From assembly GCA_963792655.1 (NCBI GenBank), contig CAWBWU010000004.1:124001-188000 (forward strand): a DNA stretch of 64,000 bases. Direction: 5' to 3'. Position 1 is the first letter of the stretch; the number at the start of each line of letters is the position of its first letter. The position numbers were made by a program, and so were the translations under genes. The DNA comes from DOZZ01 sp963792655 (GTDB lineage Bacteria; Acidobacteriota; Terriglobia; Bryobacterales; Bryobacteraceae). Positions 9,189 to 16,656 of the stretch are shown here, piece by piece. The notes below the pieces were generated by a model. The model had not been told where the DNA came from, did not search any database, and saw only the letters and a program-made list of their open reading frames with translations.

Positions 9189-10361
9189 ATGAAGCGGGTC
9201 GCAGTTCTCGGCGGGGGTCCAGCCGGCGCATTTGCCGCCGAACAACTCGCGTCCGCCGGGATCGAAACCGTGGTAGTGGATGAGAAGCTCGCCTGGGAAA
9301 AGCCATGCGGCGGCGGTTTGACGTTCAAGGCTTATCATCAGTACCCGTTTCTGATCGAGAACGACACGCCGAAGAAGCTCATCACCGAAACGATTCTTGC
9401 AACGCACGACGCCGGGGCCGTGAAGCTTGCGCTCGATTCACCCCTGCTCATTTACTCGCGCTATGACCTGAACAACATGTTGTTGCAGCGGGCCGTGCGC
9501 GCGGGAGCACAGGTGGAGAAGGTGCGCGTCCTCCAGATGGAGCGCAAGGCGGACAAGTGGCGGCTGCACACGAAGACCGGCAGTTTCGATGCCGATTTCT
9601 GCATTGTCGCGACTGGTGCGCGCAACACTCTGCGCGACGTGGGCACACAGCTATCTCCCGCGGATTCCATGTCGGCGCTCGGCTACTATGTGCCGGGCAA
9701 TCGCGATCAGATCGATATCCAATTCCTTCCTGAACTCGAGGGGTACATCTGGGTCTTTCCGCGCTGCGAACATCTCTCGATCGGCATCTGCGGCAAGGGC
9801 GAGCCAGCGCAATCGTTGCGGCGGCGGCTTGACCTTTACATGGATGAGCGCGGGTACTCGCGCAAAGACGCCACCTTCTATAGTCATCTGCTGCCTTCTT
9901 TGCACACGCCCGCCTGGCGCAAGAACCGCGTTGCCGGGGATGGTTGGATGGCGGTGGGCGACGCAGCCGGCCTGGTGGATCCGATTACCGGCGAGGGTCT
10001 CTACTACGCTTTGCGCTCCGCCGATCTTGCGGTCAAAGCGCTGCTGGCCGATGCCCACGATCGCTGCGAGCATACCTATCGCAAGCTGCTGGGTCGCGAC
10101 TTCGCGGCGGATCTCGAATTCGGCTCGCGCCTGGCTACCCACATTTTCCAGGGCAAGTTCTTGTTCGGGTCGATTCCCTCGCGCATGGTGCAATTTACCC
10201 GTCGCAGCCCGCGTTTCCATGGCGTGATGCAAGACCTGTTTGCCGGCACCCAGGACTACGTTGGGTTGAAGCGGCGTCTGCTGACCAATTTGCACGGCAG
10301 CCTCTTTGAGATCGCCATGAGCTTCAGCTTCAACCGCCGTCTGCCTACTCCGAAATCGTGA
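9189..10361 (+). CDS. Geranylgeranyl reductase family FAD-dependent oxidoreductase
   Basis: 390 aa flavoprotein of the PHBH/geranylgeranyl reductase group. An N-terminal Rossmann motif VLGGGPAGAFAAEQL (about residues 6-20) binds the FAD adenosine moiety, a PCGGGLTFKA motif (about 38-47) is characteristic of ChlP/digeranylgeranylglycerophospholipid reductases, IVATGARN follows near 140, and GDAAGLVDPITGEGL (from about 256) is the second FAD motif. The family saturates double bonds in prenyl chains of chlorophyll, archaeal lipids or quinones. No chlorophyll genes are visible here, so the substrate may be a menaquinone tail or another isoprenoid. It lies in the heme operon, with its stop overlapping the GTG start of hemL. 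Confidence 0.9.
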   Translation: MKRVAVLGGGPAGAFAAEQLASAGIETVVVDEKLAWEKPCGGGLTFKAYHQYPFLIENDTPKKLITETILATHDAGAVKLALDSPLLIYSRYDLNNMLLQRAVRAGAQVEKVRVLQMERKADKWRLHTKTGSFDADFCIVATGARNTLRDVGTQLSPADSMSALGYYVPGNRDQIDIQFLPELEGYIWVFPRCEHLSIGICGKGEPAQSLRRRLDLYMDERGYSRKDATFYSHLLPSLHTPAWRKNRVAGDGWMAVGDAAGLVDPITGEGLYYALRSADLAVKALLADAHDRCEHTYRKLLGRDFAADLEFGSRLATHIFQGKFLFGSIPSRMVQFTRRSPRFHGVMQDLFAGTQDYVGLKRRLLTNLHGSLFEIAMSFSFNRRLPTPKS

Positions 10362-11620
10362 ACACCAATCAATCCGAACAGTTGTTTCAACGTGCGCGCC
10401 GCGTGATCCCGGGCGGCGTGAACTCACCCGTGCGCGCCTTCCGCGGCGTCGGCGGCACTCCGCGTTTCATCGTGCGCGGCCAAGGCTCTCATATTTGGGA
10501 TGCCGATGGGAACGAATATATCGACTACATCGGTTCGTGGGGACCGCTGCTGCTCGGTCACCGTCATCCCGAAGTGATTGCCGCGCTCGAAGAGGCGTTG
10601 ACTATTGGTACGAGCTTTGGCGCGCCGACCGAGCGCGAAATCGAGCTTGCCGAGTTGATTCGTGAGTTCGTGCCGTCGTGCGAAATGGTGCGGCTCGTGA
10701 ACTCCGGTACCGAAGCAGGCATGAGCGTGTTGCGTGTCGCGCGCGGCTTCACCGGCCGCGACATCACCATCAAGTTCGATGGTTGTTATCACGGCCACAC
10801 CGATTCGTTGCTGGTCCAAGCGGGCTCCGGCGTTGCAACGCTGGGCTTGCCTGATTCGCCCGGCGTGCCAAAAGGCTTCAGCGACACAACGGTATCGCTG
10901 CCCTTCAACGACCTCGAAAGCGTTGAGGCCGTGTTCCGCACGCGCAAGGAACAGATCGCGGCTGTAATTGTCGAACCGGTCGCTGGCAACATGGGCTGCG
11001 TGCCCCCGGCGCCAGGCTTTCTTCAGGGCTTGCGCAATCTCTGTACGCAGCACGGAGCCGTGCTGATCTTCGATGAAGTGATGACGGGCTTTCGCGTCGC
11101 GGCTGGAGGTGCGCAACAGTTGTACGGCGTTCAGCCGGATCTCACGATGCTCGGCAAGGTGATCGGCGGCGGGTTGCCGATTGCTGCTTACGGCGGCCGG
11201 CAAGACATCATGACGCATGTCGCGCCAAGTGGGCCAATCTATCAAGCGGGAACCCTATCCGGTAATCCGCTGGCAGTCGCGGGCGGGCTCGCGATGCTTC
11301 GGTATCTAAAAGCGCATCCCGAAACGTATCAGCATCTCGACAACGTCTCTGCCAGGTTGAGCGGGCCAGCCGGCACCATCACCAATCGCGTCGGGTCTAT
11401 GCTGACGTGGTTCTTCCAGAGCGGACCCGTGCACGATTATCAGAGCGCGAAGCAGAGTGCGACCGGCGTCTTCGGACGCTTCTTTCACCACATGCTCGAT
11501 CGCGGAATCTACCTGCCGCCCTCGCAGTTTGAAGCCATGTTCGTATCGGCCGCACACACTGAGCAGGACATCTCACGAACGCTTGAAGCAGCACGCAGCT
11601 TCGATGCACACGCGGAATGA
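10358..11620 (+). CDS. hemL: Glutamate-1-semialdehyde 2,1-aminomutase
   Basis: 420 aa PLP enzyme that converts glutamate-1-semialdehyde to 5-aminolevulinate, the C5 route into tetrapyrroles. Signatures: RVIPGGVNSPVRAFRGVGG at the N terminus, ELIREFVPSCEMVRLVNSGTEA, FDGCYHGHTDSLLV, IFDEVMTGFRVA, and the PLP-binding lysine Lys267 in LGKVIGGGLPIAAYGG. Length and order match the family. The GTG start overlaps the preceding stop (GTGA) and its stop overlaps the next ATG (ATGA). No hemA (glutamyl-tRNA reductase) or hemB is present in the window. Confidence 0.97.
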   Translation: MNTNQSEQLFQRARRVIPGGVNSPVRAFRGVGGTPRFIVRGQGSHIWDADGNEYIDYIGSWGPLLLGHRHPEVIAALEEALTIGTSFGAPTEREIELAELIREFVPSCEMVRLVNSGTEAGMSVLRVARGFTGRDITIKFDGCYHGHTDSLLVQAGSGVATLGLPDSPGVPKGFSDTTVSLPFNDLESVEAVFRTRKEQIAAVIVEPVAGNMGCVPPAPGFLQGLRNLCTQHGAVLIFDEVMTGFRVAAGGAQQLYGVQPDLTMLGKVIGGGLPIAAYGGRQDIMTHVAPSGPIYQAGTLSGNPLAVAGGLAMLRYLKAHPETYQHLDNVSARLSGPAGTITNRVGSMLTWFFQSGPVHDYQSAKQSATGVFGRFFHHMLDRGIYLPPSQFEAMFVSAAHTEQDISRTLEAARSFDAHAE

Positions 11621-12267
11621 ATGTTCTGGTCACCGGCGGAACCAGCGGCATCGGGCTGGCGATCGCCGAAGCGTTTCAAGCGAGTGGCGCGAATGTAATT
11701 GCGGCCGGTTTGCCGGAGCTCGACGTTAGTAGTGCGCAGTCGGTTGACGCTCTGTTCTCGTCGATCCAGGAACTGGATGTGCTGGTCAACGCGGCCGGCA
11801 TCATCCAGCGCGATGAAGAGTTCAGGCCCGAGGTGTTCGCTCACGTACTCGACGTCAACCTGACCGGGACCATGCGCATGTGTGTCGCGGCGCGGCCTTT
11901 TCTTGCGCGCACTCACGGCAGCATCGTAAACATCGCATCGCTACTGACCTTCTTCGGCGGAGCGCGCGTTCCCGGTTACAGCGCCAGCAAAGGCGGCGTC
12001 GCGCAATTGACCAAATCGCTCGCGCTCGCCTGGGCCGCCGAAGGCATTCGCGTGAACGCAGTCGCGCCGGGTTGGATCGCGACTCCATTCACCGCAGCGC
12101 TGCAGCAGGATGCTTCACGCTCAGCCGCCATTCTTTCCCGTACGCCGATGGGCCGCTGGGGGACGCCGCAGGAGATTGCCGGTCCCGTGCTGTTCCTCTG
12201 TTCGCCCGCCGCGTCGTTCATTACGGGCACCATCTTGACCGTCGATGGCGGCTACTCGGCAGCATAG
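11617..12267 (+). CDS. Short SDR family oxidoreductase
   Basis: 216 aa short-chain dehydrogenase coupled to hemL by a 4-base ATGA overlap. TGGTSGIG (residues 6-13) binds the dinucleotide; LVNAAGI, NIASLLTFFGG and the catalytic YSASKGG follow, and the end TGTILTVDGGY is standard. It is about 30 residues shorter than usual because the segment between the second and third strands is compressed (LPELDVSSAQS). The substrate is unknown. Its neighbour, a cupin of the dihydroxyacetophenone dioxygenase family, follows after 11 bases, so these two may form a small catabolic pair riding on the heme operon. Confidence 0.88.
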   Translation: MNVLVTGGTSGIGLAIAEAFQASGANVIAAGLPELDVSSAQSVDALFSSIQELDVLVNAAGIIQRDEEFRPEVFAHVLDVNLTGTMRMCVAARPFLARTHGSIVNIASLLTFFGGARVPGYSASKGGVAQLTKSLALAWAAEGIRVNAVAPGWIATPFTAALQQDASRSAAILSRTPMGRWGTPQEIAGPVLFLCSPAASFITGTILTVDGGYSAA

Positions 12268-12278
12268 AATCGAAGTCG

Positions 12279-12758
12279 ATGACCACGCACCCGCTTTCGC
12301 CCAAGCAGATCGTCGCCACCGCCGTTCCCGACGACGAACGCCTGTGGGTGCCGCAAGCGCCGAACGTGTGGTTCCGGCCTTTGATGCTCAACACGCTGAA
12401 CGGGCAGTGGTGCAATCTACTGCGGGTGCGTAAGGCGGGCGTGCTCAGCCGTCACCGGCACCCCGCGCCGGTGCACGGCTACGTCATCAAAGGGTCGTGG
12501 CGATACCTTGAGCATGATTGGATTGCCCGCGCGGGAGACTACGTGTTCGAGCCGCCGGGCGAAACACATACGCTGGTGGTGGATGAAGATGTTGAGGAGA
12601 TGATTACCTTCTTCAATATCTCCGGTTGCATGTACTACGTGGATGAGAACGACCGCCATACCGGCTTCGAGGATGTGTTCACCAAGATAGACATGTGCCG
12701 ACAGCATTATTCACGCGTTGGCCTGGGCGAAAACTACATCGACCAGTACGTCAGATAG
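12279..12758 (+). CDS. 2,4'-dihydroxyacetophenone dioxygenase-family cupin
   Basis: 159 aa single-domain cupin. Conserved stretches are ERLWVPQAPNVWFRPL, LLRVRKAGVLSRHRHP, VHGYVIKGSWRYLEHDW, GDYVFEPPGETHTLVV and FEDVFTKIDMC. The RHRHP pair, the following glutamate and the later His in the GETHTLV strand form the likely Fe(II) site. Characterised relatives cleave the side chain of 2,4'-dihydroxyacetophenone with oxygen, but most members are uncharacterised and the true substrate here is unknown. I chose ATG 12279, 11 bases after the SDR stop. Confidence 0.82.
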   Translation: MTTHPLSPKQIVATAVPDDERLWVPQAPNVWFRPLMLNTLNGQWCNLLRVRKAGVLSRHRHPAPVHGYVIKGSWRYLEHDWIARAGDYVFEPPGETHTLVVDEDVEEMITFFNISGCMYYVDENDRHTGFEDVFTKIDMCRQHYSRVGLGENYIDQYVR

Positions 12759-12774
12759 CATCACAACCTTAGAC

Positions 12775-12933
12775 ATGCAAGCAATCTACGTTGTGATTCC
12801 GGCTCTGGTGTTCGCCGCGTTGATATTCTTCCTGGTATTCCGGCAAGGGCGGGCTAAATTGCGCGACGCAGGTCCCAAGAACGTCGATCCTGCTGACCCG
12901 AACAACTCGAACTGGCGAAGCCCGAAGAACTGA
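12775..12933 (+). CDS. Small single-pass membrane protein
   Basis: 52 aa. Residues 3-22 form one strongly hydrophobic helix (AIYVVIPALVFAALIFFLVF), followed by a basic stop-transfer stretch (RQGRAKLRD) and a polar Asn/Pro/Asp-rich tail. Starts at ATG 12775, 16 bases after the cupin stop. No family recognised. The topology rule (positive residues after the helix) suggests the tail is cytoplasmic. It could be a real small membrane protein at the end of the operon; support is limited to length, hydrophobicity and spacing. Confidence 0.55.
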   Translation: MQAIYVVIPALVFAALIFFLVFRQGRAKLRDAGPKNVDPADPNNSNWRSPKN

Positions 12934-12987
12934 CTGCTTCAGTGGCTTCAACGTGCGGCCGTGCTATCGCATGCGACGTAAGGAAAA

Positions 12988-13013
12988 TGCGCGGATGTGT
13001 CAGCATCCGCGCA
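12988..13013 (-). terminator. Intrinsic terminator for the yqjDE-like operon
   Basis: Perfect 10-base stem: tgcgcggatg at 12988-12997 and catccgcgca at 13004-13013, with loop tgtcag. On the minus strand the hairpin is followed by TTTTCC, as expected of an intrinsic terminator for the gene ending at 13024. It also lies just past the end of the plus-strand small membrane protein gene at 12933 and could act both ways. Confidence 0.72.
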
Positions 13014-13023
13014 CGTTGGCAAG

Positions 13024-13464
13024 TTACGGAGTAGAGGTAATCGAGGAGGGAGCGCCGTTGTGGTGCACGGCGGTCTGTGTCTTCTGAAATTGTTCGTGGA
13101 AGCCCGGCACCAGTTCGCCGAGAAAGCCCTGAAAACGGGTCGCCGCAACGCCGATCAGCGCGCCTTTGATGTTGTCCCAGGTTTCCAGAGCCTTGTGCTT
13201 CTGGTGGTCCGTTCCGGCATGCGGGGCCTTATCGTGCGGCTCGCTTGCATATCTTCTGCGTGACCTTCCGCCGCTGCTCAGCATCGTAGCAAGCAACACT
13301 CCGCCGCCAAACGCCGCACCGACCATCACCATGGGATTCTTCTCGAACTGCTGCCTCCAGTCCGTTGCGGACTTGACCTTCTGTTCGAGCTCGCGGATGT
13401 TGGAGCCCAGGTCTTCGCGCTTAGTATCGATATAGTTCTCTATTTGATTTGTTGCTTCGCCCAT
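13024..13464 (-). CDS. Membrane-associated protein, third gene of yqjDE-like operon
   Basis: 146 aa. Begins with a charged helical region (about 1-40, IENYIDTKREDLGSNIRELEQKV), then a short Gly-rich hydrophobic helix (NPMVMVGAAFGGGVLLATML, about 43-63), then a basic polar linker and an amphipathic C-terminal segment. The ATG at 13464 is chosen because it overlaps the end of the upstream DUF1469 gene and starts the helix. The architecture (helix, then a glycine-zipper membrane anchor) resembles DUF3618/YqjD-type membrane-anchored stress proteins. Together with the two genes upstream it matches the E. coli yqjD-yqjE-yqjK arrangement. Function unknown. Confidence 0.72.
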   Translation of the reverse strand: MGEATNQIENYIDTKREDLGSNIRELEQKVKSATDWRQQFEKNPMVMVGAAFGGGVLLATMLSSGGRSRRRYASEPHDKAPHAGTDHQKHKALETWDNIKGALIGVAATRFQGFLGELVPGFHEQFQKTQTAVHHNGAPSSITSTP

Positions 13465-13826
13465 TCGACATTCTCCTTGACGTTTTCCATAGTTCTGACG
13501 GGCGCGGCATTGACTAACTTGAACCGCTTGATGCCCGCGCTGAGGGTAGCTGCCGCCGCAATGGCCATGACAACCGCGACGACGAGTGCCGCGGCCCATT
13601 CGGGAATCACCAGAGCCAGCGCATATACGATTGTGAAGAGTAGGAACAGTACTGCGAAAATCCCGGCAACGGCGCCCGCTCCGATCAGTATGCCGGCGCC
13701 CTTGGCTTTCGCGGCTTCCTGAGCTACTTCCGCTTTCGCCAGCCGGACTTCGGATCGAACGATCTCCTGTATGTTCCGGATGATGTCCTGCAGTACGTCC
13801 GAGACAGACCGGTCACTGGTAGCCAT
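13440..13826 (-). CDS. Phage holin superfamily / YqjE-like (DUF1469) protein
   Basis: 128 aa. N-terminal amphipathic helix (SDVLQDIIRNIQEIVRSEV, LAKAEVAQEAAKAK) followed by two hydrophobic helices at about 43-68 and 76-98, and a polar C-terminal tail. This is the pattern of DUF1469/YqjE, inner-membrane proteins classed with holin superfamily III but found on chromosomes in osmotic or stress operons. It ends inside the next gene (25-base overlap) and starts 8 bases after the upstream gene, so all three are one transcription unit. Function is not established for the family. Confidence 0.85.
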   Translation of the reverse strand: MATSDRSVSDVLQDIIRNIQEIVRSEVRLAKAEVAQEAAKAKGAGILIGAGAVAGIFAVLFLLFTIVYALALVIPEWAAALVVAVVMAIAAAATLSAGIKRFKLVNAAPVRTMENVKENVEWAKQQIK

Positions 13827-13834
13827 ACCGTTGA

Positions 13835-14251
13835 TTAGTCGTTACTGGTGAACGTGCGGCCCAGCAGAAAGCCGACTGCGGCAGCCGCAACCAGCGAGGG
13901 GCCTGGATTATTCTTCACCAGCCGTTCGAGATCGGCCATCATGCCATTCACGTCGTGGGTGCGGACGTAATCGGCGGTGGTGGTGAGTTTCTCAGCGGCA
14001 TTGTTGGCCAGGTTCGTAACGTTTTCTCCGCCGGGCAGGGAACCCGCTTTTTCGCGCAAGGTGTTGGCTGCGCTCTCGAGCCCGCTCGCGGCAGAGCCAC
14101 GGTTCTGATCGATCTTGTCCGCAGCGCTGCGGCCGAGATCGGATACTTTTTGCTTGGCTTCCGAAGCGGCATCCGAAATCTTGTCGCCAACGCCCCCGGA
14201 AGTTTCATTGAACGTCCCCGCGCCGGCGGGATTGTTTGAAGGCATGCTCAT
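13835..14251 (-). CDS. YqjD/ElaB-like membrane-anchored protein (DUF883 type)
   Basis: 138 aa. Long Ala/Glu/Lys-rich helical segment (about 18-95: AASEAKQKVSDLGRSAADKI, ESAANTLREKAG, NNAAEKLTTTADYVRTHD) and a C-terminal glycine-zipper anchor (PSLVAAAAVGFLLGRTF). E. coli ElaB/YqjD proteins of this shape are tail-anchored in the inner membrane and bind ribosomes in stationary phase; that role is transferred by analogy only. First gene of the three-gene minus-strand operon. A possible Shine-Dalgarno (ggagaaat on the minus strand) precedes the ATG. Divergent from the MscS gene. Confidence 0.78.
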   Translation of the reverse strand: MSMPSNNPAGAGTFNETSGGVGDKISDAASEAKQKVSDLGRSAADKIDQNRGSAASGLESAANTLREKAGSLPGGENVTNLANNAAEKLTTTADYVRTHDVNGMMADLERLVKNNPGPSLVAAAAVGFLLGRTFTSND

Positions 14252-14363
14252 TTCTCCTTTGTCACCTCAGGTGAACAAACTTAAATCCGCAGATAAGAAG
14301 CCATTGTGGAGTAGGCTACATAAGCACTTGTAAGAGGAAAGAAACATGCATGCCTCGCAGTGA

Positions 14364-15374
14364 ATGCAAGGCTCTGATGCGGTACAACTGTTTGGCGTCC
14401 GGCTGGTAGGACTGACTGCTGACAACGGAAAAAAGCTGCTGCTGTCTATTGCTTTTGTCGCGCTGGTCGCGCTGCTTTCCTGGGGCCTCGGCGCACTCGC
14501 GAGGTTCCTGTTCGGGCGCCGCGGCAAGCGTGCCGCGTTTTGGACCAGCCAGGGCATCCATGTTGTTTCCGCGTTGCTGACTGTAATCGCGCTGTGCTCC
14601 ATCTGGTTCAACGACCCCGCGCGGTTGGCCACCGCGCTTGGACTCATCACCGCCGGTCTGGCATTTGCGCTCCAACGCGTGGTGACGGCGCTCGCTGCCT
14701 ACCTCGTGATTCTTCGTGGCAAGACTTTCAGTGTGGGCGACCGCATCGTGATGGGTGGCGTGCGGGGCGACGTTGTCGAACTCGGCTTCATGCAGACCAC
14801 CATCATGGAGATGGGACAGGCTCCTGCGGAACAAGCTGCCAGCCCGGCCATGTGGGTGCGCGCGCGTCAGTACACCGGACGTCTGGTGACGATCACGAAC
14901 GACAAGATCTTTGATACGCCCGTATACAACTACACTCGTGACTTCCCGTTTATCTGGGAAGAGATGCAGATTCCCGTCCCATATGACCAGGGCTTCGAAA
15001 AGGCCGAACAGGTCTTACTCGCAGCTGCGCGGAAATATACTTTGAAATCTACGGAGCTGGGCGAGGAAGCCCTGGCTGAACTGGAGCGCCGCTATTCAGT
15101 CAAGCGCGAACAGTTTGAGCCCGCAGTCTATGTGCACATGACCGATAACTGGATTGAGTTATCACTGCGCTTCCTGGTCAGTGAACACGGGGTACGCGAA
15201 GTGAAGGACAAGATCAGCCGTGAGTTGTTACAAGAGTTCAAGCTGGCGGGTATTAGTGTTGCTTCGGGTACTTATCAGATTGTCGGAATGCCCGACATCA
15301 ACGTGAAGCTTGACCACTCACTCGTTCACGACCGAGAACGCCTCGGGGCAGATGCCATGGCTGACACGAAGTGA
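14364..15374 (+). CDS. MscS family mechanosensitive ion channel
   Basis: 336 aa. Three hydrophobic helices at about residues 25-48, 62-82 and 88-115, the last (LGLITAGLAFALQRVVTALA) being the pore-lining TM3 of MscS. The beta domain follows (GKTFSVGDRIVMGGVRGDVVELGFMQTTI), then ITNDKIFDTPVYNYTRDFPFIWEE and a C-terminal alpha/beta region. The family releases solutes under osmotic downshock; this subgroup has an extended soluble part. Directly upstream and in frame, ATG 14346 is followed by five codons and a TGA that abuts ATG 14364; the ribosome-binding sequence aagaggaaag fits the 14346 ATG better. Next to the yqjDE-like operon, which also suggests an osmotic role. Confidence 0.9.
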   Translation: MQGSDAVQLFGVRLVGLTADNGKKLLLSIAFVALVALLSWGLGALARFLFGRRGKRAAFWTSQGIHVVSALLTVIALCSIWFNDPARLATALGLITAGLAFALQRVVTALAAYLVILRGKTFSVGDRIVMGGVRGDVVELGFMQTTIMEMGQAPAEQAASPAMWVRARQYTGRLVTITNDKIFDTPVYNYTRDFPFIWEEMQIPVPYDQGFEKAEQVLLAAARKYTLKSTELGEEALAELERRYSVKREQFEPAVYVHMTDNWIELSLRFLVSEHGVREVKDKISRELLQEFKLAGISVASGTYQIVGMPDINVKLDHSLVHDRERLGADAMADTK

Positions 15375-15833
15375 GTGCGCATCGCGCAGGTAGTCCTCAA
15401 TCGGAATCCATTCACCTTCCCAGAACACCCGCTTCGTCCAGGCGCACATCCGCAGCACCTCTGGCTCATCCCCGTGCTCATGCGCATCCGCCGCAGCGGT
15501 GATGAACGAGCAGTGCAAGCCCGGCACAAAGTTGGCCTTGGCATGAAACTGAATGGTGCGCTTGGTTCCGTCGGGTAGACAAACACCAAAGAGGCCGCTC
15601 TGCTCCCCGTCGCGCAGGAAAGCCTTCCACTGAACGTTGACCTCGGCCTCGCGCCCGTTCTCGATGATGTCAGAGACATGCCGGCCAATCACGGCACTGC
15701 GTATCCGCCCCAGCGAGTCGCAAGCCTTCTGATTCGCATCGACGTAAGTCGCATTGTCGTCCGCGACGAGTACACCGATATCGAGATTTTCAAAAAGCTC
15801 GCGCAAATACGACTGCTCAGGCGAGTGCTTCAT
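15318..15833 (-). CDS. PAS domain protein
   Basis: 171 aa. Residues about 8-115 form one PAS fold (YLRELFENLDIGVLVADDNA, YVDANQKACDSLGR, VIGRHVSDII, FLRDGEQSGLFGVCLPDGT). No kinase, GGDEF or DNA-binding domain follows; the last 50 residues are polar and unassigned (TKRVFWEGEWIPIEDYLRDA). Single-domain PAS proteins usually act as small-molecule sensors or partners of histidine kinases. Its 3' end overlaps the 3' end of the MscS gene by 57 bases in a convergent arrangement. Confidence 0.82.
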   Translation of the reverse strand: MKHSPEQSYLRELFENLDIGVLVADDNATYVDANQKACDSLGRIRSAVIGRHVSDIIENGREAEVNVQWKAFLRDGEQSGLFGVCLPDGTKRTIQFHAKANFVPGLHCSFITAAADAHEHGDEPEVLRMCAWTKRVFWEGEWIPIEDYLRDAHSLRVSHGICPEAFSVVNE

Positions 15834-15885
15834 CGCATTCAGGTGTTATTGCTATTGTTTCACAATCGAAAGATATTTACCGTCA

Positions 15886-16527
15886 TTAACCCGACTGTGG
15901 AGAGTACTTCAGCTTCGCGCAGAGGCGCTGAAAGGCTTCTTCCGTGACTACCGGAATTTTGTGCTCGTGGAAGGCCATGAGCGTGCCCCAGCGGCCTGGC
16001 ACCAGATATGTTCCCAGAGCGCCTTTCACGGATTGAATCATCTGCTTTCGGCGCTTCGGATCGGCAGCTAGTTCGCCCAGCGTGTAGCTCTGGTCGTAAT
16101 CGAGGGTTTTGGCGAGCGTCATCGCGTTCGACGCTTCATGCAGTGTGTGCTGCATCAGCGCCGGCTCACCCATGTAGCGATAGCAGATGGCCATCAGGCT
16201 CAGCGTGAACAGATCTTTCTGCACTGCGGTCGCGCGTAAGAGGAAGCGGAAATTGTCCTTCCAGCCTTGGGACGCATAGATCTCACGACTCGCCGTGTGA
16301 GCCGACTGCAAATGACCGATCGCGAGCAGGACCTGATCCTTGGGCCGTCGCGCCAACTTCACATTCTGAAGCGCCGTGCTCGCCGCCTTGTATTCGACAT
16401 CCGCAATTGTTTCCAGGATGACGACCAGTTCCCCTTCAACGAACTCCTGAATCTTTTTGAGGGTCTCGCAGTAGGAGACAACGCGCTCATACAGGAGCTT
16501 ATATGGTTCCAGCTCTGCTTCTGGCAT
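15886..16527 (-). CDS. Hypothetical helical protein
   Basis: 213 aa, not recognised. No signal peptide or membrane helix. The composition and spacing predict a mostly alpha-helical cytoplasmic protein (YKLLYERVVSYCETLKKIQEFVEGELVVI, then repeated Ala/Leu-rich helices such as ASNAMTLAKTLDYD). Codon use is like the neighbours and it lacks overlapping better candidates, so it is likely real. A perfect 16-base palindrome lies 64 bases upstream of its ATG and may be its operator. Confidence 0.65.
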   Translation of the reverse strand: MPEAELEPYKLLYERVVSYCETLKKIQEFVEGELVVILETIADVEYKAASTALQNVKLARRPKDQVLLAIGHLQSAHTASREIYASQGWKDNFRFLLRATAVQKDLFTLSLMAICYRYMGEPALMQHTLHEASNAMTLAKTLDYDQSYTLGELAADPKRRKQMIQSVKGALGTYLVPGRWGTLMAFHEHKIPVVTEEAFQRLCAKLKYSPQSG

Positions 16528-16590
16528 GGGGTCCGGGAGTGCTGATGGATATTCTATCTCTTCGCCCTCTGCGAAGCAGATGACCCTGTG

Positions 16591-16606
16591 ACTGTAAATT
16601 TACAGT
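16591..16606. promoter_or_regulatory. Perfect 16-bp palindrome, candidate operator
   Basis: The sequence actgtaaatttacagt is a perfect dyad. It lies between the end of the gene at 16657 and the start of the minus-strand gene at 16527, 64 bases upstream of that ATG, in an AT-rich pocket within GC-rich DNA. TGTA-N4-TACA dyads are typical of dimeric helix-turn-helix repressors; which one is not known. Confidence 0.45.
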
Positions 16607-16656
16607 TCCCCGGGGCCTCCGCCGCCAGTAACACTGAATATATGGAAGGAATCGGT

